6,747 nt of DNA from positions 1 to 6,747 of the forward strand of contig JASEHP010000090.1 of the NCBI GenBank assembly GCA_030018605.1. The letters are read 5' to 3'. The stretch's first letter is position 1, and every line of letters starts with the position of its first letter. The position numbers and the translations under genes were made by a program. Origin of the DNA: Thermodesulfovibrionales bacterium (GTDB lineage: Bacteria; Nitrospirota; Thermodesulfovibrionia; Thermodesulfovibrionales; UBA1546). Positions 1 to 5,545 of the stretch are shown here, one piece after another. The notes below the pieces were generated by a model, which ran no database searches, was not told the origin of the DNA, and saw only the letters and a program-made list of their open reading frames with translations.

Positions 1-1841
1 AAAACACCACTTGAAGTCGCTTCTTCTTGTGTTGCACTTCGAGGTTGAATGTGGGGTTCAAATTCTTTTACAAGCGCCTCTATCTCTACGGCGCCCATTG
101 TCTCTTTTTCAAGAAGCGCCTTTGCAAGGGCGTCAAGGAAATCAAAATTCTCAAAAACAATAGCCTTTGCCCTTTCATACGCCTCCATAACTAAGCGTTT
201 TACCTCTTCATCAATGTCCGTAGCGGTTTTTTCGCTGTAGTCTTTGTGTTTCGCTATCTCTCTTCCGAGGAATATCTGCTCGTCTTTTTTGCCGAATGTC
301 AGAGGCCCGAGTTTTTCGCTCATGCCCCATTCCGTGACCATCCGCCTTGCAAGCTCCGTAGCGCGCTCAAGATCATTGCCTGCTCCTGTGGTCATATGCT
401 TTAAGGCAAGCTCCTCTGCAGCCCTTCCGCCGAGCAATACTGTAAGCGCCTTTAAGAGATAGTCCTTTGAATATGTGTACCTGTCGTCAATGGGAAGCTG
501 CTGGGTCACGCCGAGCGCCCTTCCGCGGGGAATGATGCTCACCTTATGAATAGGGTCCGTTCCCGGAGTAAGCTTTGCAACAAGCGCATGCCCTGCCTCA
601 TGATAGGCTGTATTCTTTTTCTCTGCATCACTTATTATCATGCTCCTGCGTTCAACGCCCATGAGAACCTTGTCCTTTGCAAATTCAAAATCAGCCATGT
701 CAACCTTGCTCTTTGATTTTCTTGCGGCAAGGAGCGCAGCCTCATTTACAAGATTCGCAAGGTCAGCGCCTGAAAATCCCGGAGTCCCTCTGGCAATAAC
801 CTCAAGGTTAACTGTTTCGTCCAGCGGTATATTCTTTGTATGCACCTTTAATATCTCAAGCCTTCCCTTAACGTCAGGCACCGGCACAACAACCTGCCTG
901 TCAAACCTGCCCGGCCTTAGAAGCGCCGGATCAAGCACATCAGGCCTGTTGGTTGCCGCAAGTATTATCACGCCCTCGTTGCCTTCAAAACCATCCATCT
1001 CAACCAGCAATTGATTAAGCGTCTGCTCTCTTTCGTCATGGCCGCCGCCGATCCCCGCGCCTCTGTGCCTGCCGACTGCGTCTATCTCATCAATAAAGAT
1101 TATGCACGGCGCGCTTTTCTTTGACTGTTCAAATAAATCCCTTACCCTTGACGCGCCGACTCCGACAAACATCTCAACAAAGTCAGAGCCTGATATTGAA
1201 AAAAATGGAACTCCGGCTTCTCCTGCAATTGCCTTTGCAAGGAGTGTTTTCCCCGTACCCGGAGCGCCGACGAGAAGAACGCCCTTTGGAATCTTTCCCC
1301 CGAGTTTTGAGAATTTCTGAGGCGACTTGAGAAAATCTATTATCTCCTGAACTTCTTCTTTAGCCTCTTCTATTCCGGCCACATCGGCAAAGGTTATCTT
1401 TACAGCCTTATCAGACACAAGCTTTGCCTTGCTCTTCCCGAACGATAGCGCCTTATTTCCTCCTGCCTGCATCTGGCGCATAAAGAATATCCATATAAAA
1501 ACAAGAAAGATTATAGGCCCCCATGAAAAGAAAAAATTCACATACCACGGATTCTGCTCTGCCGGCTTTGCGGTAATCTTCACTCCTTTTGCCTTCAAAT
1601 CCTTCACAAGGTCAGGGTATTCGGCAAGATATGTTTTAAACTTTTTCCCGTCTTTCAAACGTCCTGTTACATAGTTCTCCTTTATTACAACCTCTTCAAC
1701 GCTCCCTGCGTCAAGCTTTGATATGAATTCGGAGAATATCATCTCCTCTTCAACCTTCTTCGGCGCACTCAGGAGATTAAAGAGGAGTATTGTCATCACT
1801 ATCATCAGCATCCAGACAAAGACATTTCTATACTTGTTCAA
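1..1841 (-). CDS. ftsH: ATP-dependent zinc metalloprotease FtsH, 3' end cut by window edge
   Basis: Membrane-anchored AAA+ protease that unfolds and degrades misassembled membrane proteins and short-lived regulators at the cytoplasmic face. 613 codons are open to the left edge with no stop; family members have about 600-650 residues, so only the C-terminal tail is missing. Visible parts: membrane segment 1 at about residues 7-25, a periplasmic region of about 75 residues, membrane segment 2 at about 103-121, Walker A GAPGTGKT at 192-199, pore loop MFVGVG around F225, Walker B CIIFIDEID at 246-254, arginine-finger region LLRPGRFD with R308 and R311, zinc site HEAGH at 414-418, and a third ligand D490 in GAGNDLER. 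The start is TTG at 1841, chosen because GGAGGAAGG lies just upstream and an in-frame TAA blocks extension; an ATG at 1811 lacks a ribosome site and would trim the first membrane segment. It is the last visible gene of the minus-strand block, 42 bp after rph, where rdgB is often found in related clusters. Confidence 0.97.
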   Translation of the reverse strand, partial: MNKYRNVFVWMLMIVMTILLFNLLSAPKKVEEEMIFSEFISKLDAGSVEEVVIKENYVTGRLKDGKKFKTYLAEYPDLVKDLKAKGVKITAKPAEQNPWYVNFFFSWGPIIFLVFIWIFFMRQMQAGGNKALSFGKSKAKLVSDKAVKITFADVAGIEEAKEEVQEIIDFLKSPQKFSKLGGKIPKGVLLVGAPGTGKTLLAKAIAGEAGVPFFSISGSDFVEMFVGVGASRVRDLFEQSKKSAPCIIFIDEIDAVGRHRGAGIGGGHDEREQTLNQLLVEMDGFEGNEGVIILAATNRPDVLDPALLRPGRFDRQVVVPVPDVKGRLEILKVHTKNIPLDETVNLEVIARGTPGFSGADLANLVNEAALLAARKSKSKVDMADFEFAKDKVLMGVERRSMIISDAEKKNTAYHEAGHALVAKLTPGTDPIHKVSIIPRGRALGVTQQLPIDDRYTYSKDYLLKALTVLLGGRAAEELALKHMTTGAGNDLERATELARRMVTEWGMSEKLGPLTFGKKDEQIFLGREIAKHKDYSEKTATDIDEEVKRLVMEAYERAKAIVFENFDFLDALAKALLEKETMGAVEIEALVKEFEPHIQPRSATQEEATSSGV

Positions 1842-1883
1842 ACCTTCCTCCTTGAATGTATTCCCAATATTTTACCACATTAT
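1842..1883 (-). promoter_or_regulatory. rph-ftsH spacer with ftsH ribosome site and possible internal promoter
   Basis: On the minus strand this 42-bp gap ends in a strong Shine-Dalgarno run, GGAGG at 1851-1847, which justifies the unusual TTG start of ftsH. Farther upstream TGGTAAAAT (1877-1869) resembles an extended -10 element, but no convincing -35 element lies 16-18 bp before it. If real, it would let ftsH be expressed apart from the envelope genes. The ribosome site is well supported; the promoter is a weak guess. Confidence 0.4.
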
Positions 1884-2618
1884 CTAAAAGCTCAGCACGT
1901 CATCAATCTTCACAATGCTTTTCTGAACTTCCACCAGCTTCTTAATCCCGTCTCCTGCGAGGTCTATAAGCCTGTCAAGTGTCTTCCTTGAAAATGGGAT
2001 GCCCTCTGCAGTGCCCTGTATCTCGACAATGTTTCCACTGCCTGTCATCACGACATTCATATCAACCTCTGCTGCTGAGTCTTCGGCATAAGTGAGGTCA
2101 ATAACAGGTTCGCCGCTGACAATGCCCACGCTGACAGCCGCAAGATAGTCTTTCAAAGGCATCTTTTCTATCAATCCGGTTCTCAGTGCATGTTTCAATG
2201 CATCTGCAAGGCAGATAAACGCCCCTGTTATGCTGACTGTTCTTGTGCTTCCGTCTGCCTGTATCACGTCACAGTCTATCCATATTGTCCTTTCTCCTAT
2301 AATATCGAGATCAACGACCGACCTTAAAGCCCTCCCAATAAGCCGTTGTATCTCATGAGTTCTGCCGCCAATCCTTCCGATGCTCGATTCACGGGTTATT
2401 CTTGTCTGCGACGATTTTGGCAGCATTGAATACTCTGCGGTAACCCAGCCTTTTTTCTGATCCTTCAGGAACTGCGGAACCTTTTCTTCTATGGATGCCG
2501 TGCAGATAACCCTTGTGTTTCCCATTTCAATCAGCACAGAGCCGTCCGCTGTCCCTACAAATCCTCTTGTGATTTTTAATTTTCTCAGTTCTGTGTTTGC
2601 TCTATTGTCAATCCTCAT
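1884..2618 (-). CDS. rph: Ribonuclease PH
   Basis: Phosphorolytic 3'-to-5' exoribonuclease that trims nucleotides after the CCA end of tRNA precursors using inorganic phosphate, in the cytoplasm as a hexameric ring. 244 residues is the normal family length (about 238-256). Motifs seen: GNTRVICTASIEEKVP at 33-48, GWVTAEYSMLP at 57-67, GGRTHEIQRLIGR at 84-96 with phosphate-contacting R86, ERTIWIDCDVIQADGSTRT at 109-127 with the second phosphate loop, and acidic metal-binding D180 and D186 in YAEDSAAEVDMN. The ATG start is preceded by GGAGGA (2627-2622) at good spacing. The gene is 130 bp after murI, and that gap is largely filled by an octamer repeat structure. Clustering with murI and a GerMN gene matches other bacteria. 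No missing key residue was noticed. Confidence 0.97.
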   Translation of the reverse strand: MRIDNRANTELRKLKITRGFVGTADGSVLIEMGNTRVICTASIEEKVPQFLKDQKKGWVTAEYSMLPKSSQTRITRESSIGRIGGRTHEIQRLIGRALRSVVDLDIIGERTIWIDCDVIQADGSTRTVSITGAFICLADALKHALRTGLIEKMPLKDYLAAVSVGIVSGEPVIDLTYAEDSAAEVDMNVVMTGSGNIVEIQGTAEGIPFSRKTLDRLIDLAGDGIKKLVEVQKSIVKIDDVLSF

Positions 2619-2632
2619 CTATCCTCCATGTC

Positions 2633-2760
2633 CGTTATGGCGTTTATTGCGTCATAGCGTTTTTGCGTTATGGCGTAAAGCCTCAGGCGTTGTAGCGAAA
2701 ATGTAAATTAAGTTTTCTCCAACGCAATAACTCTATAACGCAATAACCCTATAACTCTAT
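2633..2760. repeat. Inverted octamer-repeat array between murI and rph
   Basis: Two runs of degenerate 8-bp repeats face each other. The right run, 2721-2760, is five exact-period units: AACGCAAT, AACTCTAT, AACGCAAT, AACCCTAT, AACTCTAT. The left run has CGT-headed units starting at 2633, 2641, 2650, 2658, 2666 and 2674, so spacing is 8 with one 9. Arms 2644-2669 and 2721-2746 are reverse complements at 23 of 26 positions, and one of the three mismatches is a G-U pair in the minus-strand transcript; the loop is 51 nt. The murI stop codon (2751-2749) and its last codons (IEL) are written in repeat units. The left arm ends close to the rph ribosome site. The function is unknown; it could be an mRNA stability or processing stem, or a spreading short repeat. 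Confidence 0.8.
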
Positions 2761-3615
2761 CTTTTTTATATGTTCTATCTTCTGCTGAAGAAATCTCTCT
2801 CCGACTTTTATAAACCGTCCTGGAGAATCGGTGACATAAAACTCCCTTGACGGCTTTTCCGCACTGCTTCTTTCTATATTCTCACGCTTTAATATATCTT
2901 TGATGGTCATTACAGTTTCCACGGCAGAGTCTATTAGCGTTACTTCAGTCCCCATAACCTTTGAAATAATATCCTTGAGCACAGGATAATGCGTGCAGCC
3001 CAGAATAAGAGTATCCAGCCTTTCTTTTTTCAACCCCCTGAGATAATGCTCAGCCGTGAGCAAGGCTACGTCATTGGCTGTCCATCCCTCCTCTGCAAGC
3101 GATACGAAAAGAGGGCACGCCTTTGTGAATATGACAAAATCACCGCTTCGGATCTCAAAATACCTGTCCATGCTTTTTTCACCATGTTCCGTGATTTCTT
3201 CGGTTTTATTATTCCTGAGGGCATTTATGGCATTTACGTAAGAGTTGCTCTTTATAGTTCCTTCGGTGCCTATTATGCCTATCCTTTTTGTCCTCGTTGC
3301 TTCTATGGCTGCCTTTGCGCCCGGCTCTATGACGCCGATAACAGGGACAGACACGCTTTTTCTTATCGCTTCAAGACTGATGGAGGAAACGGTATTGCAT
3401 GCTACGACAAGAAGCTTTATGCCTTTTGAAGTAAGGAACCGTGTATTCTCAAAAGAATACCTTGTCACGGTCTCGGATGACCTTATGCCGTAAGGAACCC
3501 TCGCAGTATCACCGAGATATATCGTGCTTTCAGAGGGCAACACCCTGAATATCTCCTTCAGTACCGTAAGCCCCCCTATTCCTGAATCAAAAACTCCTAT
3601 GGGACTGTTATTCAA
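2749..3615 (-). CDS. murI: Glutamate racemase
   Basis: Cofactor-independent cytoplasmic racemase converting L-glutamate to D-glutamate for peptidoglycan stem peptides. 288 residues, somewhat long for the family (about 255-275). Signatures: GVFDSGIGGLTVL at 7-19 with D10 and S11 of the active site, YLGDTARVPYG at 33-43, VVACNTVSS at 70-78 with the first catalytic C73, GVIEPGA at 94-100, GTEGTIKSNSY at 116-126, and LILGCTHYPVL at 203-213 with the second catalytic C207 and H209. The start is TTG, not ATG: the family N-terminus (NNSPIGVFDSG) begins exactly there and AAGAGGAGG lies four bases upstream. About 23 extra residues (roughly 137-160) occur before the conserved KACPLFVSL segment. The last codons and the stop lie inside an octamer repeat. 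It sits with amidase and GerMN genes in a likely envelope operon. Confidence 0.96.
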   Translation of the reverse strand: MNNSPIGVFDSGIGGLTVLKEIFRVLPSESTIYLGDTARVPYGIRSSETVTRYSFENTRFLTSKGIKLLVVACNTVSSISLEAIRKSVSVPVIGVIEPGAKAAIEATRTKRIGIIGTEGTIKSNSYVNAINALRNNKTEEITEHGEKSMDRYFEIRSGDFVIFTKACPLFVSLAEEGWTANDVALLTAEHYLRGLKKERLDTLILGCTHYPVLKDIISKVMGTEVTLIDSAVETVMTIKDILKRENIERSSAEKPSREFYVTDSPGRFIKVGERFLQQKIEHIKKIEL

Positions 3616-3634
3616 AATTCCTCCTCTTGAAATA

Positions 3635-3710
3635 AAGTGTCAAAGTATCAAAGTATCAGAGTGTCAGGAACTTTGAAGCTTTGACCCTTTGACACTCTGA
3701 CACTCTGACA
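3635..3710. repeat. Inverted octamer-repeat hairpin between GerMN gene and murI
   Basis: The left run at 3635-3666 is four 8-bp units: AAGTGTCA, AAGTATCA, AAGTATCA, GAGTGTCA. The right run at 3681-3710 is TTGACCCT, TTGACACT, CTGACACT and a partial CTGACA. The arms 3638-3666 and 3682-3710 are reverse complements at 23 of 29 positions. Four of the six mismatches become G-U pairs in the minus-strand transcript, so the RNA could form a nearly continuous stem with a 15-nt loop. The structure starts 2 bp after the GerMN stop codon and ends about 10 nt before the murI ribosome site, so it fills almost the whole gap. No T-run follows on the minus strand, so it is not a standard intrinsic terminator. 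Possible roles are mRNA segment protection, attenuation, or a mobile short repeat. Confidence 0.85.
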
Positions 3711-3712
3711 TT

Positions 3713-4315
3713 TTACTGTCTTGCTCCCTGTCCCGACGCTTCGGGACTTTCCGCTGTCTGAGAAACGCTCTCTTTAAGAGGGTAGAGCAAATACAGATGC
3801 CCTCCGAGGCTTTCCATTTCTCTTCCCTCAATCAATATCTTCACATCAGCTAGATCTTGCACATTAGATATAAGGCTCTCATATAATCCTCTGAGAAGCA
3901 GAAACTCTGCCGCGGCATCGCCGCTGAAATTTCTTCTGAACTCATCCGAAAGGTCCACATAAAGAATACCGTCATCGCCTTTGTATAGACCTATAAGCCT
4001 TGCATCTCTTGGTATTTCAGAAACGGTTACGTTAACATGACCTTTAAGAAATTCGCTTATCACCGTCTCTGCAACCGTTACATGAGGTGTCTTCCTCTGT
4101 ACCTTTCTCTCCTCCATCTGCAATCTTCCGTTCACGGGATAGTAGATCCTGAGGGTAAACATATCTTCAGCTACGACGCCGGCTCTTTCTTCTGCCTTTT
4201 TTTCATAGGGCGCCTGTGAAGGAAACTGTTTTGAAAAATAAAAATAGCCTCCTGTCATTCCTGTTGCAAAAAGCACAAGGAAGACCGGTATCCATAAATA
4301 TTTTTTACTGGCCAT
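3713..4315 (-). CDS. GerMN-domain membrane-anchored protein
   Basis: 200 residues. An N-terminal hydrophobic segment at about 7-28, after a short KK-containing start, looks like an uncleaved anchor placing the rest outside the cytoplasmic membrane. No lipobox cysteine is seen. Residues about 50-182 fit the GerMN (sporulation/spore germination) domain: LRIYYPVNGRLQMEERKV, a central helix VTVAETVISEFLKG, IPRDARLIGLYKGDDGILYVDLSDEF, a helical region with LLLRGLYESLISN, and the closing VKILIEGREMESLGGHLYLLYPL. The tail after 182 is low-complexity (ESVSQTAESPEASGQGARQ) and is partly encoded by a perfect DNA hairpin. In B. subtilis GerM acts in envelope assembly during sporulation, but the domain is widespread in non-spore-formers, so a general peptidoglycan-related role next to amidase and murI is inferred. 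The ATG overlaps the amidase stop by 11 bp, suggesting coupled translation. Confidence 0.9.
   Translation of the reverse strand: MASKKYLWIPVFLVLFATGMTGGYFYFSKQFPSQAPYEKKAEERAGVVAEDMFTLRIYYPVNGRLQMEERKVQRKTPHVTVAETVISEFLKGHVNVTVSEIPRDARLIGLYKGDDGILYVDLSDEFRRNFSGDAAAEFLLLRGLYESLISNVQDLADVKILIEGREMESLGGHLYLLYPLKESVSQTAESPEASGQGARQ
3730..3747. repeat. Perfect 7-bp hairpin inside the 3' end of the GerMN gene
   Basis: GTCCCGA (3730-3736) and TCGGGAC (3741-3747) are perfect reverse complements around a 4-nt loop. It encodes part of the low-complexity C-terminal tail (SPEASGQ) and lies some 20 bp before the octamer hairpin in the transcript direction's downstream side. There is no T-run, so it is not an intrinsic terminator. 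It may be a small mobile repeat inserted in frame, or an RNA stem marking the gene end. Confidence 0.6.
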
Positions 4316-5252
4316 AATAAGAAAATCCTTTTATGATTGCCTCTGCAAGCCTTGCGCGGGTCTTCTGGTCGTAATTCATAACCTTAAACGATGGGATTTC
4401 TATTAAAACAGCAGGCGCAGCCACGGAGTTAAGCATCGGCAGGGGCATCTCTCTTCGTATGACATTAAGATTAAATTCCTCTTTTACTGCCTTTGATATG
4501 CCATCGCCAAGCGCCCTGCTTTTTTGCAAATATCTCTGCTGCCTAAAATTGAACGAGTATAAAGCCAATACAGGGTCAAGAACTGCATCGCTGATTTTTG
4601 GAATGTATAAAGCAAAGCCCTCTCCTGATGAAACATGGATGCTTGCAAATATCTCAGCAGATTTCTGGCTTGTGAACAATGCCCTGTCCTTGATAGTCAT
4701 AAACTGGTCGCTCTTCCTTGTAAGAAAAACATTTTTACCCTTCTTTGCAAGCAAACTTTCAATCTCCCTCGCAATAGAAAGAACAATATCCTTTTCTTTA
4801 ATATCATCGCCTGCAATGCCGAAATCATATCCTCCATGCCCAGGATCAATGACATAGATTCTCTGCGCCAGCACAACATCTGACTGTGGTTTTATATCTG
4901 CCGCTGCCTTTGGCGTTATGTCTATCACAAACCTCGCTGGAGAAGAAAGCCTCATAATCTTTATCTCAAAAGGCTCCTTCAGATTAACGATAAAGATTCT
5001 TTCCTTTATTGAAGCATCCAGACCGATACCTTTTCTGGAGGCAATGTTAAAGGCCGAAGGGAACTCAACATTCAGCTGCAGGCCTGATACAGAGGCATTT
5101 GCCTTTTTCAGGAATGCTTCTTCAGCCTCAAACACAAGGCGAAGAACTCCGTCCTGTTTGCTTGTCCTCATATTCACATCAGTCTTCGGCTGAGCAAAAA
5201 CAGCAGCAGCCATTACAAAAAAGACTGCCGCAATAAACGCTGATTTTTTCAT
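4305..5252 (-). CDS. Secreted N-acetylmuramoyl-L-alanine amidase (Amidase_3)
   Basis: Zinc hydrolase cleaving the amide bond between MurNAc and L-alanine in peptidoglycan, acting outside the cytoplasmic membrane. 315 residues from the chosen ATG, which gives a textbook signal peptide (MKK, hydrophobic core, cleavage after AVFA at residue 20). The frame stays open to a TTG at 5330, but that adds 26 residues that would bury the signal peptide. Residues about 22-115 form a beta-rich region of AMIN type (wall or polymer targeting), ending RFVIDITP. The catalytic domain spans about 131-312: DPGHGG with H139, IKEKD with E153, SIHVSS with H206, and LIEIPS with catalytic E285, so all three zinc ligands and the glutamate are present. 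LTRKSD at 178-183 is also typical. The stretch after SIH is short and no extra binding domain follows. It is the first gene of the minus-strand block, starting about 115 bp from the divergent tRNA genes. Confidence 0.92.
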   Translation of the reverse strand: MKKSAFIAAVFFVMAAAVFAQPKTDVNMRTSKQDGVLRLVFEAEEAFLKKANASVSGLQLNVEFPSAFNIASRKGIGLDASIKERIFIVNLKEPFEIKIMRLSSPARFVIDITPKAAADIKPQSDVVLAQRIYVIDPGHGGYDFGIAGDDIKEKDIVLSIAREIESLLAKKGKNVFLTRKSDQFMTIKDRALFTSQKSAEIFASIHVSSGEGFALYIPKISDAVLDPVLALYSFNFRQQRYLQKSRALGDGISKAVKEEFNLNVIRREMPLPMLNSVAAPAVLIEIPSFKVMNYDQKTRARLAEAIIKGFSYYGQ

Positions 5253-5276
5253 GACATATACATTTTCCACATATGA

Positions 5277-5306
5277 AGAATGTTTTGCAACTTTTTGTAA
5301 GGTCAA
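5277..5306 (-). promoter_or_regulatory. Possible promoter of the amidase operon
   Basis: On the minus strand TTGACC (5306-5301) is a good -35 match, followed after 18 bp by CATTCT (5282-5277), a mediocre -10. Transcription would begin near 5270, leaving about 18 nt before the ATG at 5252, which agrees with the shorter start. Other -10-like words nearby (TATAAA at 5340-5335, in the region before the TTG) are also possible, so the exact site is uncertain. Confidence 0.35.
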
Positions 5307-5307
5307 G

Positions 5308-5342
5308 TTGACTTGTTCAGGCAATATCAATTATTTTATAAC
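5308..5342 (+). promoter_or_regulatory. Possible promoter of the tRNA-Gln/tRNA-Glu pair
   Basis: TTGACT (5308-5313) is a five-of-six -35 match; TATTTT (5332-5337) lies 18 bp on, and the better -10 word TATAAC (5337-5342) is 23 bp on, which is too far for this -35. A start near 5345-5350 would give a leader of about 20 nt before the tRNA at 5369. The -35 sits back to back with the minus-strand TTGACC, forming GTCAA-G-TTGAC. Position and divergent layout are reasonable, strength uncertain. Confidence 0.35.
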
Positions 5343-5353
5343 TTACACTGATT
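5338..5353 (+). repeat. Imperfect direct repeat flanking the tRNA pair, left copy
   Basis: ATAACTTACACTGATT here and ATAAGTTACATTGATT at 5529-5544 agree at 14 of 16 positions and lie on either side of the two tRNA genes in the same orientation. The right copy covers the spacer and right half of the inverted repeat behind tRNA-Glu. The sequence is A/T-rich, so chance cannot be excluded. Confidence 0.4.
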
Positions 5354-5368
5354 GTTGATTACTTGTTT

Positions 5369-5442
5369 TGGGGAGTCGTCCAACGGCAGGACGGCAGCCT
5401 CTGGAGCTGTTTATAGGGGTTCGAATCCTCTCTCCCCAGCCA
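5369..5442 (+). tRNA. tRNA-Gln (anticodon CUG)
   Basis: A full cloverleaf folds by hand: acceptor TGGGGAG (5369-5375) with CTCCCCA (5432-5438), D stem GTCC/GGAC, anticodon stem GCAGC/GCTGT around loop CTCTGGA with anticodon CTG at 5401-5403, T stem AGGGG/CCTCT with loop TTCGAAT, discriminator G and encoded CCA. The first acceptor pair is U1-A72, the feature by which GatCAB-type amidotransferases recognise tRNA-Gln in bacteria lacking glutaminyl-tRNA synthetase; whether this host uses that route cannot be seen. It reads CAG codons; a UUG isoacceptor should exist elsewhere. Confidence 0.96.
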
Positions 5443-5444
5443 TT

Positions 5445-5520
5445 GGTCCCATCGTCTAGAGGCCTAGGACGTGGCCCTCTCAAGGCTAAAACACGGGTTC
5501 GAATCCCGTTGGGACCGCCA
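5445..5520 (+). tRNA. tRNA-Glu (anticodon CUC), likely integration target
   Basis: Cloverleaf: acceptor GGTCCCA (5445-5451) with TGGGACC (5510-5516), D stem GTCT/GGAC, anticodon stem TGGCC/GGCTA with loop CTCTCAA and anticodon CTC at 5479-5481, T stem ACGGG/CCCGT with loop TTCGAAT, discriminator G5517, CCA encoded at 5518-5520. It reads GAG codons. It follows tRNA-Gln after only 2 bp, so both are surely processed from one transcript. The gene is intact although an integrase lies 13 bp behind it, as expected when an element carries a copy of the tRNA 3' end and rebuilds the gene on insertion. Confidence 0.96.
5493..5520 (+). other. Putative attachment site half (attL) in the tRNA-Glu 3' end
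   Basis: The T arm and acceptor end of tRNA-Glu are the usual crossover region for tyrosine integrases that target tRNA genes, and an integrase gene adjoins this end. The matching direct repeat (attR) is not in the window, so the exact core cannot be defined. The call rests on gene arrangement alone. Confidence 0.45.
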
Positions 5521-5545
5521 AAAAATCAATAAGTTACATTGATTT
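5520..5545 (-). terminator. Inverted repeat behind tRNA-Glu: integrase terminator or recombinase core site
   Basis: AAATCAAT (5523-5530) and ATTGATTT (5538-5545) are perfect 8-bp reverse complements around the 7-bp spacer AAGTTAC. Read on the minus strand the stem is followed by six T (5525-5520), giving a low-G+C intrinsic terminator that overlaps the integrase stop codon and ends at the tRNA CCA. It would keep integrase transcripts from running antisense through the tRNAs. The 8-7-8 geometry also resembles the paired core sites and 7-bp overlap of tyrosine recombinases. Confidence 0.5.

Noticed and set aside
640..1320. Plus-strand open frames opposite ftsH
   Set aside because: They are shadows of the AAA+ and protease coding sequence, whose motifs read cleanly on the minus strand.
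2633..2760. Octamer arrays read as a CRISPR or minisatellite coding repeat
   Set aside because: Units are 8 bp, contiguous, degenerate and in inverted arms; there are no unique spacers or long direct repeats.
2989..3429. Plus-strand open frame of 146 codons opposite murI
   Set aside because: It lies wholly antisense to a gene with clear catalytic motifs, shows no recognisable domain and has no convincing ribosome site.
3635..3710. Hairpin read as an intrinsic terminator between the GerMN gene and murI
   Set aside because: No run of T follows the stem on the minus strand; the next bases are the murI leader and ribosome site.
5253..5330. N-terminal extension of the amidase to a TTG at 5330
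   Set aside because: It would put 26 non-hydrophobic residues before a textbook signal peptide, and no good ribosome site precedes the TTG.
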